Assembly (NCBI GenBank): GCA_000320605.2
Contig: KB445800.1
Span: 451,157-515,156, forward strand
Reading direction: 5' to 3'
DNA length: 64,000 bases
Source: Gelatoporia subvermispora B
Lineage: Eukaryota > Basidiomycota > Agaricomycetes > Polyporales > Gelatoporiaceae
Every line of letters starts with the position of its first letter. The first letter of the stretch is position 1. The position numbers and the translations under genes were made by a program. The notes under the pieces are model-generated. The model was not told the origin of the DNA, did no database searches, and saw nothing but the letters and a program-made list of their open reading frames with translations. Below, piece by piece: positions 60,993-64,000 of the stretch.

Positions 60993-62264
60993 ATGTCTCT
61001 AGACGAGTATCATAACGTGAAGAATGGTGCGGAAGAGGTACGTCGCCATTTCAGCTCTGTCTACCGTATGTAAGTAATCACAGGCACCATGATAGGATGT
61101 GGCGTTCTTCAAGCGGGCGCTTACGATCGTCTGCATTCGACCGGACAGCGATTTGCTCTTCCTCGACAGAATGTATCAACCTGACACCCTTCTGCCATAC
61201 GTCAGAGAGGTCAGAATATACACACCACCAGACGGGAGCCACCTCCACACTGCAAAACCAGGCCAACCATATATTCGAGGGAAAGGAAATGATATCCTCC
61301 GCCACGCGTGGTTGGACCGTCTGCCAGACTTTCTGCAAAGATTCGAAAATGTCGAAGCGCTACATCTGGTCGGGTTCGAGTGGCGCCTCATATATGCTGA
61401 AACTAAGCTACGACTGACCGCACGTTTCGCATCGGTCACACACCTGGTGTTCAGCCGTATTCGATTCTGGAGCTCAAACGACCTGGTAAAAGCCCTGGAC
61501 GCATTCCATCTCTTGCGGGTTCTGGAACTGGACAAACTGGAGCTGGACCTGTGTGCAGACTACCATTGGCCGAGTCAAGTGAGCGAGAACCCGCTCGTGC
61601 TTGACCGCCTATGCCTCGGAGCAAACAGCGACTGCGTAAACAAGGTGCTCGTTTGGTGGCTATGCGGCAAGCGGGAAAAGATGTCGGTGGGGACCGCGAG
61701 CATTGCCTGGGCCGAGTCCGAGATGGCAAGCCTGGTTTTCACGCTGCGCAGAATGGGGCCTTCTCTCCAGAAGCTGCAATTTGAGCGCGTCATACGAGGT
61801 TAGTACCTGTTCCGCTCCACACGGGTAAACAACACTCACTTCAGTCTGATTCAGCTCCGTCAGGAAACTGCAACGCCTGGTCAGATCAACGCGTCAACAT
61901 GCCATGGCCTCCGCTCATGTTGGATCAGCCGATCATCATCCAAGACATATGGGTGCAGGACCTGAAGGTGATCATCGAGTGGGACGAGCAAGCAACATTA
62001 CTGGTGAAGATTCTCCGCCAGTTAGTTGACCACCGCTACTCGAAGTTCAGGCTGGACTTGAGGTTCCGCTCCATGGATACCGTGCGCTCGGCGGACTGGG
62101 CAACACTTGACGACATTCTCAGTTGGATGCCGACCTCCAAGCACCCTTTCTACCTGGGGCTGACATTGCCGTCGAGGAAAGGGAGGGAGTACGTTCTTCG
62201 GGGATTGGCGAAACTGTTGACCCAAAGAGCAATTGTAACCATTGAATATGACAATGAGGAGTAG
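60993..62264 (+). CDS. F-box/LRR-like protein without a visible F-box
   Basis: Three exons: 60993-61037, 61096 to about 61800, and about 61858-62264. Phase-consistent joins give NGAEE|DVAFFKRALTIV and FERVIRG/A|PSGNCNAW. The body resembles the leucine-rich C-terminal part of basidiomycete F-box proteins (VREVRIYTPPDGSHL, DFLQRFENVEALHLVGFEW, FHLLRVLELDKLELDL, RMGPSLQKLQFERV). The second exon reads SDLLFLDRMYQPDTLLPYVR, a family-like start. No F-box is seen in the reconstructed protein, so either the gene has lost it or an upstream exon lies before 60993. Function unknown. Confidence 0.55.
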
Positions 62265-62365
62265 CAAATTGTGAGCGACACTAAAGGAAAGAAGTGGATG
62301 ATAGATGGAGTGGGGCATGCCGGTGACTGAACAACGGCGAGGATGTGTTGGCCTTGCTTCGACAG

Positions 62366-63457
62366 TTATGTTACCTCGCCCCTCAGCGTATTGCACACTC
62401 TGATCAGAATGAAACGAGCCTCCGCGTCCGGGCGGCCGGCAATATGATGGTATGTTAGGATACTTTTGTACAAATGTGCGGTCATCGTGGTCATCTGCCT
62501 ACGCGCCTCTTCAGTCATAGTCATACCCTGGAATGTGGACACGTTAAGCAATTGTAACACATCAAAAGTCGAGTATGACATACCACCGCCACCTTCATCA
62601 CCTCCACCGCCGCCACCGAGGTCATCATTGTCATCTCCTTCACCATTGTCGAAGTAGTTCTCCGCATAGTCGTTGTCGTACTCTTCATCGACGTCGTAGT
62701 CTTCCTCTGCCGCTTGTGAACCGACTTCTGACCGCTCTTCATCGGTCTTCTCCTGGGAATAGGTCAAGTATGAGTGTCCTATTATTGACGCCGCAGCGGA
62801 AATTGTACCTGTTCTTCGGCGCCATCGTCCACCATATCATCCAAGTTGATCCGCTTCTTGGGACCCTTCTTGTCCGCTGGTGCAATAGTACTGACGTCAG
62901 GAGATTACATTGATTCAGCAGAAACGTGTAACGTACTGGTCTTCCTCTTCTTTGGATTGAAGAAGCCTTCGAAGATCTCCTGGGGGAAGAACGGCTGGTG
63001 CAAGTCTTTCCGCTTAAGCGTAGGCTGCGAAGCCGGTGATGGTCGATACTTGTCCGAATACCGCGCCAACTCTGTACTTCTCCCTCGTGAACAGGCATCA
63101 GCCATATGGTGAGACGTCCACTCACCATTCGACCTGGTCTGCTCAACAATGTAGTACGCGGACTTGCGGAGGCGGGTCTCGAACCCTAGTTGCAGCTCAG
63201 CTATCCGCTTCTCCTCAGGAGTGTACTCTGTGAGCACAGGTAAAAGTTCTAGTGGCTATGTTATGCATCATGAATATATTTTGCGACGAACACACAGCAA
63301 AACATACGGGGTAGAGGGCAGACTCTTCCCGAGACATGGACTGGATGTCCGCGAACGTGAGGCCCATGGGTGGTGCATTGCCCGCACCGAAACCGCCTCT
63401 TCCGCCAAAGCCGCCGCGCCCACCACCGCGCCCTCCTCCACGGCCTCCTCTGGACAT
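62366..63457 (-). CDS. DNA-directed RNA polymerase III subunit Rpc31 (RPC7-like)
   Basis: Multi-exon gene. The N terminus is Gly/Arg-rich (MSRGGRGGGRGGGRGGFGGR), then GNAPPMGLTFADIQSMSRE followed by SALYP. Later exons give LTEYTPEEKRIAELQLGFET, RLRKSAYYIVE, RYSDKY, PTLKRKDLHQPFFPQEIFEG, FFNPKKRK and KKGPKKRINLDDMVDD. The C-terminal tail is highly acidic (EEDYDVDEEYDNDYAENYFD), then Gly-rich. This order of Gly-rich start, short conserved core and acidic tail is that of Rpc31/POLR3G, part of the Pol III-specific Rpc82/34/31 initiation subcomplex. The C-terminal limit is uncertain: the frame runs on past GGGGGGDEGGGG to 62366, whereas the family usually stops about there, so a terminal intron or a short extension is possible. 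It starts head-to-head with the next gene. Confidence 0.8.
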
Positions 63458-63721
63458 GTTCTGGACGATATCAGAAGGGTGATGGGGGCTGAGAACGCGA
63501 TGGGCAATGGGGAACGGAGGCGATGCTGAGGCCAAAGATGCTCGTGCTTTCGAACTCCGCTGCGTGGCAAATTTCCGAGTCGCGGTCGCCTTGTTCGCTC
63601 TTGCCACCCACCACCACATCCCCCCTGATTGCGTGGTCCCCCTTCATCGTCGTCCACCGCGTCCACCGACCTCTCCTCGTCGTCCTACACGTCCTACACT
63701 CACATCTTTCACAGCTTCGCA
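63458..63721. promoter_or_regulatory. divergent promoter Rpc31 / ALY
   Basis: 264 bp between two housekeeping start codons. On the plus strand it is strongly pyrimidine-rich just before the ALY start (about 63640-63720, CTCGTCGTCC and CCACCGCG runs), as is common before fungal transcription starts. No TATA box seen. Confidence 0.5.
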
Positions 63722-64000
63722 ATGGATAAGACTTTGGACGAGGTCTGTGCCGACTTTACGCGAAACGACGCGCCACGCGTTCTCAACCAAACCCCAGATC
63801 ATCTCCACCCGCCCTAAGGGTGTTCGTCGTGGTGCCCCCCGCCGCGCTGGCGCGAAGGCAGCGGTCCTCGGGAGCCCGACGGCTGCCCCCGCGACGCGTG
63901 CCCGCGCTGTTGCCACCGTCGCTGGTGGCAAGGCCGCCCCCGTCACTGCTGCGCAGCAGCAACCCGCGGACAAGATCATCGTCTCCAACCTGCCCCTTGA
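63722..64000 (+). CDS. ALY/REF/Yra1-type mRNA export adaptor, 5' part
   Basis: Exon 1 (63722-63742) encodes MDKTLDE; intron 63743-63797; exon 2 runs off the window. The spliced start MDKTLDE|IISTRPKGVRRGA is the conserved UAP56-binding motif of ALY/Yra1. An Arg/Ala-rich linker follows (APRRAGAKAAVLGSPTAAPA), and then ADKIIVSNLPLD, the first strand (RNP2) of the RRM. The family loads mRNA with the TREX complex and hands it to the export receptor in the nucleus. Only the first 70 or so residues are present. The open frame that ignores the intron ends after PPDHLHPP-like sequence and is an artefact. Confidence 0.88.

Overview
The window looks like a piece of a basidiomycete (Agaricomycete, polypore-like) nuclear genome. 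The evidence is as follows. Nearly every recognisable gene is cut by GT-AG introns of about 50-60 nt. Histones H2A and H2B form a divergent, intron-containing pair. Fungal families are prominent (DUF6589, OTT_1508-type deaminase-like, MYND, F-box expansions, GMC oxidoreductase, GtaA-type glutaminase). The core genes are typical fungal single-copy ones: homoserine dehydrogenase, 2-oxoglutarate dehydrogenase E2, RNA polymerase III subunit Rpc31, ALY/Yra1, and protein-L-isoaspartate methyltransferase. No homology search was possible. All names come from motifs and reading-frame reconstruction.

Layout. 1-1957: 3' part of a spliced GMC oxidoreductase. 2.5-12.8 kb: a lineage-specific island with three members of a deaminase-like family (HPE/HCE + CxxC) and two tandem MYND-finger genes. 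13.6-15.1 kb: the H2A/H2B pair with a shared promoter. 16-31.2 kb: a second island with three full-length F-box genes, one F-box 3' fragment, a fourth deaminase copy, and a complete DNA transposon of 6231 bp (23556-29786). 31.6-47.5 kb: mostly ordinary genes (homoserine dehydrogenase, a membrane/WD40 protein, isoaspartate methyltransferase, an F-box-like protein, a secreted protein, a PNRC/EDC1-motif protein). 48.6-49.8 kb: a 1192-bp non-autonomous inverted-repeat element. 52.7-64 kb: E2 succinyltransferase, a small secreted or membrane protein, a glutaminase-like membrane protein, an F-box/LRR-like protein, Rpc31, and the start of ALY/Yra1.

The most interesting object is the transposon at 23556-29786. 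It has inverted terminal repeats of about 160 bp that begin CAGGCTCCTAAACCAGCC, and a perfect 9-bp target-site duplication CTGTACGAG on both sides. It carries exactly two convergent spliced genes: a 912-aa DUF6589 protein and an 816-aa RecQ-like helicase with a zinc cluster and a zinc knuckle. This links an uncharacterised, highly repeated fungal domain to a defined mobile element and suggests a transposase plus helicase system. The element sits 29 bp upstream of the start codon of one F-box copy.

The two islands show family expansion with decay. Two of four deaminase copies, both MYND copies and one F-box copy carry a single clear lesion each (a nonsense codon or a small indel) seen by paralogue alignment. 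The core genes show no lesion. This fits a birth-and-death region, but base-level sequence errors would have to be excluded for the homopolymer indels.
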